Source: an uncultured Planctomycetaceae bacterium (GTDB lineage Bacteria; Planctomycetota; Planctomycetia; Gemmatales; Gemmataceae). Taken from it: 64,000 bases of DNA. The notes under the pieces are model-generated. The model had not been told where the DNA came from. It was given only the letters and a program-made list of their open reading frames with translations, and did not search any database. The position numbers and the translations under genes are program-made. Below are positions 8,580 through 19,181 of the stretch, piece after piece. Location: contig CALARU010000177.1 of NCBI GenBank assembly GCA_937888715.1, positions 1 to 64,000 of the forward strand, written 5' to 3'. Within the stretch, counting starts at the first letter, position 1. Each line of letters starts with the position of its first letter.

Positions 8580-10529
8580 ATGGCTCTTGATATCAAAATA
8601 AGTCCCGAAGAAATCACCGCACTTACGCCGTGGAAAACCTTATTCCCAAACATTGACTCAGCATTAGCGGAAGTTGCAAGACTTGAAGCTCTACTTACCC
8701 TGCCCAAGGGCACAATTCACATCATAAGCGATATCCATGGCGAATACACAAAACTTAGGCATGTCATTAACAATGCTTCAGGAAAACTTCGCCCATTAGT
8801 TGAAGGTTTATTCGGCAATATTATGCCGCCCATGGAATTAAGAGAATTCCTTACTCTCATCTTTTACCCCAGAGAAATGCTTGATGCAATTAAACCAAGA
8901 TTAGAAAACCCTGCAACTGAAAGAGAATTCTGCCACAAAAACCTCAAGCATTTATTCTCAATCTTGCGCGTTCTTTCAAAACGATACGGGCTTGAGAAAA
9001 TTTACAAAATATCTCCGATTGATTACCGCGACTTATTTATCGAACTACTCCATGAACCTTCTGCAGACCGAGGCAATGAGTACTACTCCGCCCTTATTGA
9101 TACTATTCTTGAAAATGGCAAAGGACCGGAATTAGTTCACTTAACCGTTCGAGCAGTGCGCAACCTTGCTATCGACGAGTTAATTATCGCAGGCGATTGT
9201 TGGGATAGAGGCCAGCGAGGCGACAAGGTGGTTGATTACATGATGGTTCAACCCAATGTTGCCTTCACTTGGGGGAATCATGATGCAGCTTGGCTAGGGG
9301 CATGCATTGGCAACGAAGCGCTAATCGCCCATGTTGTCCGCATTTCTCTCCGATACAGAAATATTCTTCAGCTTGAAGAGGGTTACGGCGTACCCCTGCA
9401 GCCAATCGAATATCTGGTTCGCCATGTTTATAAAGATGACCCTGCTTTATGTTTCAAACCAAAAGCTGAAGGACTGCGCGAACCCGTAATGCTTGCAAGG
9501 ATGCAAAAAGCAATTGCAATCATCCAGTTCAAACTTGAAGGCCAAATGCTGGCTAGAAGGCCTGAATGGAATCTTACCCATCGTAGATTGCTTCACACAA
9601 TTAACACTAACGACAAAACAATCATGATTGATGGCAAGGTATGCCATCTGAAAGACACTTCATTTCCCACGATCAATCCAAATGATCCTTACACGCTTAC
9701 CGAAGATGAACAAATCTGCCTTGAAAAACTTAAAACATCTTTCCTTTCAAGCGATAAGCTTTTTAATCACATGCGCTACCTCCGCGATAGAGGTTCAATG
9801 TACCTAGTGCGCGACAATCACTTGATCATCCACGGATGTGTACCTGTTGATGCCAACGGGGAATTCCAATCGCTGATAATTGATGGCATACCAAGAAAAG
9901 GAAAAGAGCTTTACGATGTTCTTAACGATATTTTTTCTCGTGCAATAGAAAGCCCTACCGATTATGACCGGGATATGATGTGGTATTTATGGTGCGGCCC
10001 CCGCTCGCCTCTTTTCGGGAAAGAACGAATTGCAACATTCGAAATTGATCTTGTTGAAGAACACGAAACCCATGCTGAAGAGAAAAACGCTTTTTTCGCC
10101 CTCATGCACGAAGCCGATTTTTGTGACAAAATCATGGTTGAATTTGGGGTTGATCCCGTACCAGGCCTTATAGTTAATGGCCACATCCCCGTTAAAATTG
10201 ACAAGGGAGAATCCCCAATCAAGAGAAGCGGTAAAGCCATCACCATTGACGGCGCATTTTCTCGGGTTTACGGCGACCATGGCTACACCCTAATTCTAGA
10301 ACCCGAAGGTACTTATCTTGCAAAACATTACCATTTCGAATCGGTAGAAGCTGCGGTACGAGATGGCGTCGATATCATTCCTTCTATTTCCGAAATCCGC
10401 CACTGGAACCCGATTCGTAAAGTAGCCCAAACAGAAAGCGGCGAGTACCTCCGCATTAGAATTAAAACCCTTAAAAAACTTATCGTTGCATACCGCAAAA
10501 ACCTTCTCCAACAGGGACGCTACTCTTAA
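8580..10529 (+). CDS. fbp: class III fructose-1,6-bisphosphatase
   Basis: 649 residues, normal for the class III (FBPase_2) family. The calcineurin-like metal-site motifs are visible: DIHGEY at residues 51-56, GDCWDRG at about 205-211, GNHD near 232 and IVNGHIPV near 528. The enzyme hydrolyses fructose 1,6-bisphosphate to fructose 6-phosphate in gluconeogenesis. An AAGGAA site lies shortly before the ATG. The stop codon (TAA, 10527-10529) touches the ATG of a GH13 glycosidase, which implies translational coupling and a shared role in carbohydrate turnover. Identification is by motif and length. Confidence 0.93.
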   Translation: MALDIKISPEEITALTPWKTLFPNIDSALAEVARLEALLTLPKGTIHIISDIHGEYTKLRHVINNASGKLRPLVEGLFGNIMPPMELREFLTLIFYPREMLDAIKPRLENPATEREFCHKNLKHLFSILRVLSKRYGLEKIYKISPIDYRDLFIELLHEPSADRGNEYYSALIDTILENGKGPELVHLTVRAVRNLAIDELIIAGDCWDRGQRGDKVVDYMMVQPNVAFTWGNHDAAWLGACIGNEALIAHVVRISLRYRNILQLEEGYGVPLQPIEYLVRHVYKDDPALCFKPKAEGLREPVMLARMQKAIAIIQFKLEGQMLARRPEWNLTHRRLLHTINTNDKTIMIDGKVCHLKDTSFPTINPNDPYTLTEDEQICLEKLKTSFLSSDKLFNHMRYLRDRGSMYLVRDNHLIIHGCVPVDANGEFQSLIIDGIPRKGKELYDVLNDIFSRAIESPTDYDRDMMWYLWCGPRSPLFGKERIATFEIDLVEEHETHAEEKNAFFALMHEADFCDKIMVEFGVDPVPGLIVNGHIPVKIDKGESPIKRSGKAITIDGAFSRVYGDHGYTLILEPEGTYLAKHYHFESVEAAVRDGVDIIPSISEIRHWNPIRKVAQTESGEYLRIRIKTLKKLIVAYRKNLLQQGRYS

Positions 10530-12035
10530 ATGCCATTTGAACCACCCAGGCCAACCTTATTTGAAATCAATACGCGAGTTTATTTAAATGAACTGGGTAA
10601 AAGGCTTAACAAAACGGCATCTCTAGATGATGTACCCGATTCCCTGCTGCTTGATCTGGCAAACAAAGGCTTTGACTTTCTCTGGTTTTTGGGAGTCTGG
10701 CAAATCGGGTTTGCAGGTAAAAATGTTTCAAGGTCTACCGAAGCTTGGCAGCAAAGTTTTCGCAATTGCCTTCCCGATTTAACTCAGGCAGATATCACCG
10801 GTTCGCCTTTTGCTATCCAAGGTTATGAAGTTGATTCAATCTTAGGCGGCCCTGAGGCGTTGGCAAGATTACGCAAAAGAATGCAGGCGTTTAATCTAAA
10901 ACTATGTTTAGATTTTGTGCCAAACCATACCGCACTAGATCACCCTTGGGTAGAAACAAATCCTGAGTTCTACATCCGAGGTGAAGATGTAGACATTAAT
11001 TCCCAGCCTGAAAATTACATTAACATCAAATCAAAAAAGGGAGAACAAATATTTGCATATGGAAGAGACCCCTACTTTTCTGGTTGGCCTGATACACTGC
11101 AACTCAACTACTTCAATGCTCAATTTCAAACAGAAATGAAAACTGTTTTAAAAACCATCGCCTCTCAATGTGATGCCCTGCGATGCGATATGGCAATGCT
11201 AGTCCTTTCCCATGTTTTCAAAAAAACCTGGGGAACCCGAACAACACTTGGAAACAACAACCATTCCGAAAATGATTTCTGGCCCCTGGCAATCAAAGAA
11301 GTTAAATCCTTAAAGCCAGAATTCAAATTTATTGCGGAAGCATATTGGGATCTAGAGTGGGAACTTCAACAGCAAGGGTTTGATTACACTTACGACAAAA
11401 GATTATACGATAGGTTGGCCCACGAAAATGCGATGGTAGTAAATTCGCACTTACAAGCTGAGTGGGAATATAGTCAAAAAATGGTACGGTTTCTTGAAAA
11501 CCATGATGAAAAACGATCTGCTGATGTTTTCTTCACAGAAAAGCAATGTGCTGCAGCAGTTATCACTTTCTTTGCCCCGGGTTTGCTTTTTTTTCACGAA
11601 GGCCAGTTCGAAGGCTGGAAAAAGAATGCTTCCGTGCACCTTAACAGGCGCCCAGAAGAAAAACCTTCCGAAGCATTGATGAGTTTTTACACCGCCCTTC
11701 TTCTTTCTCTGAAAAATCCAGAAATTAAAACAAGCACCTTTCAATTACTTTATGCCAAACAACCTTACGAAAACGATATTTCATTCAATCAGTTTGTATG
11801 TGCACTTCGCATCAGCAAAACCGGAAAAGCAAATCTCGCTGTTGTCAATTATGGGCCTTCACAGGCACAGTGTTTTTTGCCTCTGCCGCTACCTGAAATC
11901 AACAATAAAACAGTTACGCTAAAAGACAAACTAGGTCCAAATATTTACGAGCGAGAAGGCAGTAAATTAACCAGTGAAGGTTTATATTTAAACTTGCCTC
12001 CATGGGGCTATCACCTATTTGAAATTTCTGTTTAA
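10530..12035 (+). CDS. GH13 alpha-amylase-family glycosidase
   Basis: 501 residues without a signal peptide, so probably cytoplasmic. The four GH13 regions can be read: DFVPNH at 128-133, RCDMAM near 217-222 (the Asp as catalytic nucleophile), AEAYWD near 269 (Glu as acid/base) and LENHDEKR near 322. A C-terminal beta region follows. Family members hydrolyse or transfer alpha-glucans, maltodextrins, trehalose or sucrose; the exact substrate cannot be told. The gene starts directly after the fbp stop, and an MDR reductase follows 23 bases later, so the three form a likely operon. Confidence 0.85.
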   Translation: MPFEPPRPTLFEINTRVYLNELGKRLNKTASLDDVPDSLLLDLANKGFDFLWFLGVWQIGFAGKNVSRSTEAWQQSFRNCLPDLTQADITGSPFAIQGYEVDSILGGPEALARLRKRMQAFNLKLCLDFVPNHTALDHPWVETNPEFYIRGEDVDINSQPENYINIKSKKGEQIFAYGRDPYFSGWPDTLQLNYFNAQFQTEMKTVLKTIASQCDALRCDMAMLVLSHVFKKTWGTRTTLGNNNHSENDFWPLAIKEVKSLKPEFKFIAEAYWDLEWELQQQGFDYTYDKRLYDRLAHENAMVVNSHLQAEWEYSQKMVRFLENHDEKRSADVFFTEKQCAAAVITFFAPGLLFFHEGQFEGWKKNASVHLNRRPEEKPSEALMSFYTALLLSLKNPEIKTSTFQLLYAKQPYENDISFNQFVCALRISKTGKANLAVVNYGPSQAQCFLPLPLPEINNKTVTLKDKLGPNIYEREGSKLTSEGLYLNLPPWGYHLFEISV

Positions 12036-12058
12036 CAACAAATAGAGCTACGAACATA

Positions 12059-13066
12059 ATGAAAAGCTATTTGGTTCAACCAGGTTCTGGCATCGAAAAC
12101 ATGCAATTATCAGAAATCGAGAGACCAAGTCTTCAGTCAAGAAAACTTTTATTGAAGATGCTAGCTTGGTCTTTGAATTATCGGGATTTACTTGTTGCTG
12201 GCGGACAATATGGGCTCGGACTTCCTTCGCCATTGATTCCAATATCTGATGGTATAGGCGAAATAATTGAATCTAACACAGAACTAGGCGGGTTTAAAAT
12301 CGGTCAGCGTGTTGCACTTTCATTTTTCCCTGATTGGCACGATGGCTTAATTACGGCGCCAAAAACGAAAAAATCATTAGGTGGCACTTCACAAGGATTA
12401 CTTGCGGAGTTTGTTACTTGTTCACCTTCGGAAATAGTTAGCGTTCCCCAATTTCTATCAAATGAAGAGGCCGCAACTTTACCTTGCGCAGCATTAACCG
12501 CTTGGAATGCATTATTTGAAACGACTACAAATTCCCCCGAAAAAAAAGTCCTAACGATTGGAAGTGGCGGAGTTTCGATTTTCGCTCTTCAATTTGCAAA
12601 ATCCGCTGGGTACAAAGTTGTTTCAATTTCACGAAGCGTGCAACATCTTAATCAACTTAAAGAACTAGGCTTAGACGAAGGTTTTGATTTAATTAATAAT
12701 CCGAAGTGGGGAGATACTATTCGTAAATCATCTTTTGGTGAAGTTGATCACGCCATTGAACTTGGAGGCGCAAACACTCTTCCCCAATCCATAAAAGCAA
12801 CGCGAGTCGGTGGCGAAATCAGTCTTATTGGAGTCTTGGCGGGAAATGAAGCTGAATTTAATCCCCTTCCTATCATCATGAAGTCGATAAAATTACAGGG
12901 GATTTTTGTTGGGTCTATTGCGATGTTCAACAGAATGAATTCCTCAATTGAACAAAATAAAATAAAGCCTGTTATTGATAAAGTATTTAAATTTGAAAAC
13001 TCACTTGATGCATTTGCACACATGGCTAAAGGAAATCATTTCGGGAAGATTTGTATCAGTATTTAA
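12059..13066 (+). CDS. MDR-superfamily NAD(P)-dependent alcohol dehydrogenase / quinone oxidoreductase
   Basis: 335 residues of the medium-chain dehydrogenase/reductase fold: an N-terminal GroES-like domain (SLNYRDLLVAGG, DGIGEIIES, FKIGQRVA) and a Rossmann domain starting at GSGGVSIFALQFAK (about 174). The family reduces or oxidises alcohols, aldehydes or quinones with NAD(P)H. The catalytic-zinc Cys/His set is not evident, so a quinone-oxidoreductase-like activity is as likely as a zinc alcohol dehydrogenase. No strong Shine-Dalgarno site is seen, consistent with expression from the upstream genes. Confidence 0.8.
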   Translation: MKSYLVQPGSGIENMQLSEIERPSLQSRKLLLKMLAWSLNYRDLLVAGGQYGLGLPSPLIPISDGIGEIIESNTELGGFKIGQRVALSFFPDWHDGLITAPKTKKSLGGTSQGLLAEFVTCSPSEIVSVPQFLSNEEAATLPCAALTAWNALFETTTNSPEKKVLTIGSGGVSIFALQFAKSAGYKVVSISRSVQHLNQLKELGLDEGFDLINNPKWGDTIRKSSFGEVDHAIELGGANTLPQSIKATRVGGEISLIGVLAGNEAEFNPLPIIMKSIKLQGIFVGSIAMFNRMNSSIEQNKIKPVIDKVFKFENSLDAFAHMAKGNHFGKICISI

Positions 13067-13187
13067 AAAGCTACCGATCTACAAATTACACTTTTAATAA
13101 TAATCAAGATTTGTAAGCAACATTAGTTATTCAAGGTGCCATTACCCGATTGATTATCAAAACCAAAACAATACAAAGCGTGTTTTG

Positions 13188-14267
13188 TCAATCATACCTG
13201 CCGCTTGCTTCTATTGGCCAAACATCAACCACTTTGCCGCTGCGTGATGCTACAACACTTCGGTGAAGGTTCATCGTTGCACAACAATGAGCAGTAACCA
13301 CTTCGCGTTTATCACCAATTTCGGGCAAAGGAGAGCCAACACATTCGACCCGGGTGTGTTCTTCCGCCAATTTAAAAATCTTTTCGTCAGGCTTGCCCTT
13401 GATAATTGGCATGCCAAAATCTTTTGAAATTGCTTTACTACCAGCATCGAGAACATAAAGGCCAGTGCGCCTGCTAATCACAGTAGAAAGAACCGTAAGT
13501 GAAGGCTGAAACTCAGGCCGGACTTCATTATAAATACAATCCATGAGTAGGAATGAACCCGGTTGAATTTCATCAATTCCCTCTGCTTGAACAGCAAACT
13601 CCCAAGTACCTGTTCCCGCCGTCGTAACTAACGGCACTTCAATACCATCATTTTCAATCAATCTCCTGGTGTTTACGAGGGAAGCGAATGCTTCAAAAGC
13701 CTTTTTGGTTTTTTCTGTTCGATCTAACATAAGTTGGAGATGGCCATCGTAACCCTGAAGGCCAGAGAACCTAATGTTTTTAGTTGCTACGATTTTTTTC
13801 ACAAGATCCAAAGTAGGTATACCAGGGAAAGTACCACACCGGTTCATCCCAATATCAACTTCGGCAAGAACATCGAAGGAAGTATTAAATTTTTGGGCAA
13901 AGTTGCTTAAAGCAAAGAGGTGCTCCTCACAATCGATGCAAACTTTAACTTTAGACTTTGTTTTTAAAGAATCAACTCGGGCAATTTTAAGATCACCCAC
14001 GATTTCATTTGCGATCAGAATATTTTTTACACCTATATCCGCCAAAACCTCAGCTTCATTAAGTTTGGCACAAAGAAAAGAACTATGCCCCTTCCCCATT
14101 AGATATTTCACCAACCCGCCACATTTAAGCGATTTAAAATGAATACGAAGATTCTTCCCATTCAACCCATTCACCATGGTTTCAAGATTCTTATCTAAAA
14201 TATCTAGATCAATAATTAATTGAGGTGAATCCAATTCAAATACGGAAGCAGACTGGTTCCCACTCAT
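13188..14267 (-). CDS. D-threonine aldolase-like / DSD1-family PLP enzyme
   Basis: 359 residues with the alanine-racemase-type PLP barrel at the N terminus; 'IHFKSLKCGGL' (about 44-54) carries the lysine expected to bind PLP, and 'AEVDIGMNRCG' and 'VTTAGTGTWEF' line the barrel. The C-terminal part has an AHCCATMNLH segment, where this family places the His/Cys metal ligands. Relatives cleave D-threonine or dehydrate D-serine; I cannot choose between them. The ATG at 14267 is preferred to a GTG three bases earlier because a strong AGGGGG lies 6-7 bases before it. It is convergent with the MDR gene. Confidence 0.8.
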   Translation of the reverse strand: MSGNQSASVFELDSPQLIIDLDILDKNLETMVNGLNGKNLRIHFKSLKCGGLVKYLMGKGHSSFLCAKLNEAEVLADIGVKNILIANEIVGDLKIARVDSLKTKSKVKVCIDCEEHLFALSNFAQKFNTSFDVLAEVDIGMNRCGTFPGIPTLDLVKKIVATKNIRFSGLQGYDGHLQLMLDRTEKTKKAFEAFASLVNTRRLIENDGIEVPLVTTAGTGTWEFAVQAEGIDEIQPGSFLLMDCIYNEVRPEFQPSLTVLSTVISRRTGLYVLDAGSKAISKDFGMPIIKGKPDEKIFKLAEEHTRVECVGSPLPEIGDKREVVTAHCCATMNLHRSVVASRSGKVVDVWPIEASGRYD

Positions 14268-14437
14268 CACATACCCCCTAATTTAAATCGGACTTAAAGA
14301 AGCCCATCTAAACATGATAATCCTTTTTAATTATAAGGCGTAACTATAAACCTGCTATTGACTAAAACACTAGGATTGTGAAATAGCCATGTTCTATGGG
14401 CGATAATCATTAATTTCTAGGTATTAATTCAAATTTT

Positions 14438-16762
14438 ATGGGTATGAATGATTGGAATAAAACTGATCCGATAAGAAAGCGCCAAAGCAAGTGGCGAACT
14501 GCGTGGCAAATCCCATTATTTGTTTTAAGTTTAATTGCGTTAGGGATGGCCAATTTCCACAAAGCATCAACAAAAAACAAACCAAGTGATAAGAACAGCA
14601 TTGTGTTTGAAAAGTTAAATACACTTGTAAAAGGATCAGATTTTAATGCAGCACAATCGGCTTGCAGAGAAATCATTGAAAAAACTATCTCAGATCCAAT
14701 ATTACAAAGTCAGGCTAAAATATATTTTGCTGAGATCTCAATGTTAAAAGATGAAAGCGAAACCATTGTTATAGATTGGGATGAAGCATTAAAAACATTA
14801 AAAAGTATCCAGCAAGAGAATCTTTCAGAAGATGAGCAACAAAAGTACAAGTTCTTATATGCCAAGGCTTGCATTTTGTTGAAGGTGGAGATGAAAGAAG
14901 CATTAGAACAATTAGAAAAAGCAAATCTTGAAGCAGATAGAAATCCGGAGTGCTTGAATTTGCTTTCACTTGGATACATGAGATCATTAGAACCAGATTT
15001 TATCAAAGCCCTCAAAGCCAACGAAGAGTTCAGAAACATACCACTTCTTCCAGAAGAGAAGAGAATTCCTGCACAAATATTAGGTGGGGAATTACTGATG
15101 AAATTGCAACGCCCAGATGAAGCAAGAAAAGTACTTCAAAACATTAATTCCCGTAAGAACCCGACCCTAGAAATCAAAGCAAGACAACTTCTCGCACTCA
15201 GTTACATGGAAGAAAACCTATGGCTTGAATCTGTCAATATTTGGAAACAAGTATTAGATTCACCAAAAGAAGTCTTAACTGATGCTGGAAAGCCTTTATA
15301 TTTTCTTGGTGTATGCTTAAAAAAGATTGATCTTATAAAAGAAGCAGAAAAAGCTTGGGTTGAATGCGAAGAAAAAAGCCAATCTGATGAGCGCTATGCA
15401 GCTTCATTCCAGCTAGCACAGATTCATTTTGAAAACAAAAATTTCCTGCAATTAACGAACAGCCTTGAAATATTGGTCAGAAATTGCAAATCGGAGGAAG
15501 ACTGGAAAAACAAATACTTCAGCACGAAACAAGTGCAAAACATATTTGAAAAATCACAAATAGAATCTGTCCAGCTTTCTAATTTTGAATTGGCATTAAG
15601 AATCAACGATTCACTCCGAAAAATATTCCCCCTTTACATCGCATTAAGTTTCAGGGCGGATGTTTTAAATTCATGGGCCGAAGTAAAGCTTAAAGAATCA
15701 TCTGAGATTTCCGATAGTGCCAAGATAAAGGCATTACAGCAGGCCAGCACAAAACTACTTGTTGATGCTGCCAACTTAAATGTAAAATCATCGAATCAGG
15801 CCGGAACTGCATCGAGGTCTTCAGAAGAATTATGGAAGGCGGTAGGCAGATATCGCAAAGGAAAAGATTTGCCCAAAGCCCAGGAATGCCTCCTAAAATT
15901 CATAAATTCAGCAGGTATAGACAATCGTTTAGGAAACGCCCTTTATCAGCTGGGTGATGTGCAAAAAGAATTAGGAAATATTGATGAAGCCAAAAACTCT
16001 TATTTAACATCATTAAAATACCGGGGGCCGCATACTTATAATGCAAGGTACCAACTTGCCTTAATACACATCGAGAAAAACGAACTGGATCAAGCGGAAG
16101 AAACTTTAGAACAAAATCTGCAACTTCTTCGATTTGACCCTGACACAGATGCTCAAGAAAAATCGTTGTTCGCAATTGGTTCGATATTCTTCCAACGAAA
16201 AAATTATCGCATGGTTGTCAGGCGTTATGAAGAAGCCCTGGAACGATTTGGTAAAAACAATCAAGCGGTAAGGGCGAGACTGCAATTAGCAGAGGCATAC
16301 CGCCAACTTGCAAATCAGGAACAACAAAACTTCATCCTTGGAGAAAAAACAACGGATGAAACCAAGACCCATTACCAAGCAGAACATCGAAAATGGTTGC
16401 AAAAATCTGCTGATACCTATCAAGATCTGGAACAACTTGCAGACTCCCCTCTTGGAATTACCCAACTTTCAGAGGAAGAACGCCTACTCATCCCCTTGCT
16501 TGCTGCAGAATGTAAATTCAACATGGGCCAGTATGAAGGTGCGATGCTAATTTACACTAGGTTAGCAGCCAAAACCCGAGGCAAAAAAGAGATGCTTCAC
16601 GCTTTGGGTGGTATGGTTCGATGCCATTCAGCTTTGGGCCAATTCGACTTGGTTTCCCAAAGGTTGGCAGAACTGAAATCCCAATTAAATGACATGGACG
16701 ATTCGGTTCGCAAAGAATGGGAACCATGGCTAGCTATTGCAAGCAAACCAATTCAAAAATAG
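14438..16762 (+). CDS. TPR-repeat protein, membrane-anchored
   Basis: 774 residues with a basic N terminus, one hydrophobic segment (about 26-41, IPLFVLSLIALGMANF) and then almost entirely helical repeats. TPR-like units include 'PLYFLGVCLKKIDLIKEAEKAW', 'GNALYQLGDVQKELGNIDEAKNSY' (about 498-520) and 'ARYQLALIHIEKNELDQAEETL'. TPR arrays mediate protein-protein contacts; planctomycetes have many such proteins with unknown partners. It most likely faces the periplasm. Two ATGs six bases apart (14438, 14444) are both possible starts. It precedes ilvD by 132 bases, with no evident functional link. Confidence 0.75.
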   Translation: MGMNDWNKTDPIRKRQSKWRTAWQIPLFVLSLIALGMANFHKASTKNKPSDKNSIVFEKLNTLVKGSDFNAAQSACREIIEKTISDPILQSQAKIYFAEISMLKDESETIVIDWDEALKTLKSIQQENLSEDEQQKYKFLYAKACILLKVEMKEALEQLEKANLEADRNPECLNLLSLGYMRSLEPDFIKALKANEEFRNIPLLPEEKRIPAQILGGELLMKLQRPDEARKVLQNINSRKNPTLEIKARQLLALSYMEENLWLESVNIWKQVLDSPKEVLTDAGKPLYFLGVCLKKIDLIKEAEKAWVECEEKSQSDERYAASFQLAQIHFENKNFLQLTNSLEILVRNCKSEEDWKNKYFSTKQVQNIFEKSQIESVQLSNFELALRINDSLRKIFPLYIALSFRADVLNSWAEVKLKESSEISDSAKIKALQQASTKLLVDAANLNVKSSNQAGTASRSSEELWKAVGRYRKGKDLPKAQECLLKFINSAGIDNRLGNALYQLGDVQKELGNIDEAKNSYLTSLKYRGPHTYNARYQLALIHIEKNELDQAEETLEQNLQLLRFDPDTDAQEKSLFAIGSIFFQRKNYRMVVRRYEEALERFGKNNQAVRARLQLAEAYRQLANQEQQNFILGEKTTDETKTHYQAEHRKWLQKSADTYQDLEQLADSPLGITQLSEEERLLIPLLAAECKFNMGQYEGAMLIYTRLAAKTRGKKEMLHALGGMVRCHSALGQFDLVSQRLAELKSQLNDMDDSVRKEWEPWLAIASKPIQK

Positions 16763-16894
16763 TTCTTCAAAATATTCTTCAACCCTTCCTTTATTTTATT
16801 CATAAAACATACCCATGAGATTCTCCTTGGGTTACCTTGGATTCTCCCTGGTTCAACCAGGCTACCATTATTTAACTTTGCCGGAGGTTCTGTC

Positions 16895-18580
<1,686 letters not shown>

Positions 18581-18627
18581 TTAAGTAATGATTGGCAGAG
18601 ACTAGTTCCAGTTATAACGATTAAAAC

Positions 18628-18668
18628 GACCCGGAAACATAGGCACTTTGGCCTTTCCGGGTCTTTTT
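18628..18668 (+). terminator. rho-independent terminator of ilvD
   Basis: A perfect 10-bp stem, GACCCGGAAA (18628-18637) with TTTCCGGGTC (18654-18663), is followed by five T (18664-18668), 48 bases past the ilvD stop. Confidence 0.9.
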
Positions 18669-18730
18669 GTTTCATCTTCCCTGCAACTTTTGCGATGATT
18701 CATTCCTGTACTTTCTTAAGGGATGATTCA

Positions 18731-19117
18731 ATGGAACTTTCTTCTTTAATTATTGCTCTAAATCTTATCAGTGCAAATCAAGTTATCGTTGATGGTGTTG
18801 TAGGTAGACCTACCCCTGCGATTCTTTTTGCTGATCCACCGCCACCAGAAAAAATGATTTTCTACCCTAAAGAGAGTGCCTACAGCCATTGGCAAAATCT
18901 TGCAGTCGATAGACTAGGAAACTTCAGGCCCCGCGTTGTTTATTCACCCAACGGTTCTTTTTATCTTTACAACGGCATGTCCTATCCGTTCACCGATTCA
19001 CGGACAGGGAATTTCTCCCCCACGGAGTTAGGGTTCAAATCTTTTTACGCACCTAAGTCGGAAGTAGAAGTAATAGAAGTTATTAAAGAAGAAGTAATAA
19101 TCGAAGAAAAAAAATAA
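18731..19117 (+). CDS. small hypothetical secreted protein
   Basis: A 128-residue product with a short hydrophobic N terminus (about residues 3-17) that may be a signal peptide, a Pro-rich stretch (DPPPPE), an aromatic-rich middle (YPKESAYSHWQNL; NGSFYLYNGMSYPF) and an acidic/basic tail of alternating Glu, Val, Ile and Lys. I do not recognise a family. The ATG at 18731 is chosen because AAGGGATG sits just before it; an ATG 36 bases upstream is less likely. It has its own terminator hairpin downstream, shared with the convergent bamA. Confidence 0.6.
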   Translation: MELSSLIIALNLISANQVIVDGVVGRPTPAILFADPPPPEKMIFYPKESAYSHWQNLAVDRLGNFRPRVVYSPNGSFYLYNGMSYPFTDSRTGNFSPTELGFKSFYAPKSEVEVIEVIKEEVIIEEKK

Positions 19118-19161
19118 CGGCATCCAACCCCCCGAGGCTAAGCCTCTTTTTTTGGATGCCG
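19118..19161. terminator. shared terminator hairpin between convergent genes
   Basis: A 10-bp stem CGGCATCCAA (19118-19127) / TTGGATGCCG (19152-19161) encloses a second inverted repeat, GAGGC/GCCTC, followed by a run of T (19147-19153). It sits between the small secreted protein gene and the 3' end of bamA. Confidence 0.75.
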
Positions 19162-19181
19162 CATTGAATTAGTAAAACCGA

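Noticed and set aside
8508-13161. A 14-base identical sequence (GATTGATTATCAAA) at 8508-8521 and 13148-13161, both intergenic.
   Set aside because: In an AT-rich 64-kb window several 14-base matches are expected by chance, and no further copies or symmetry were seen.
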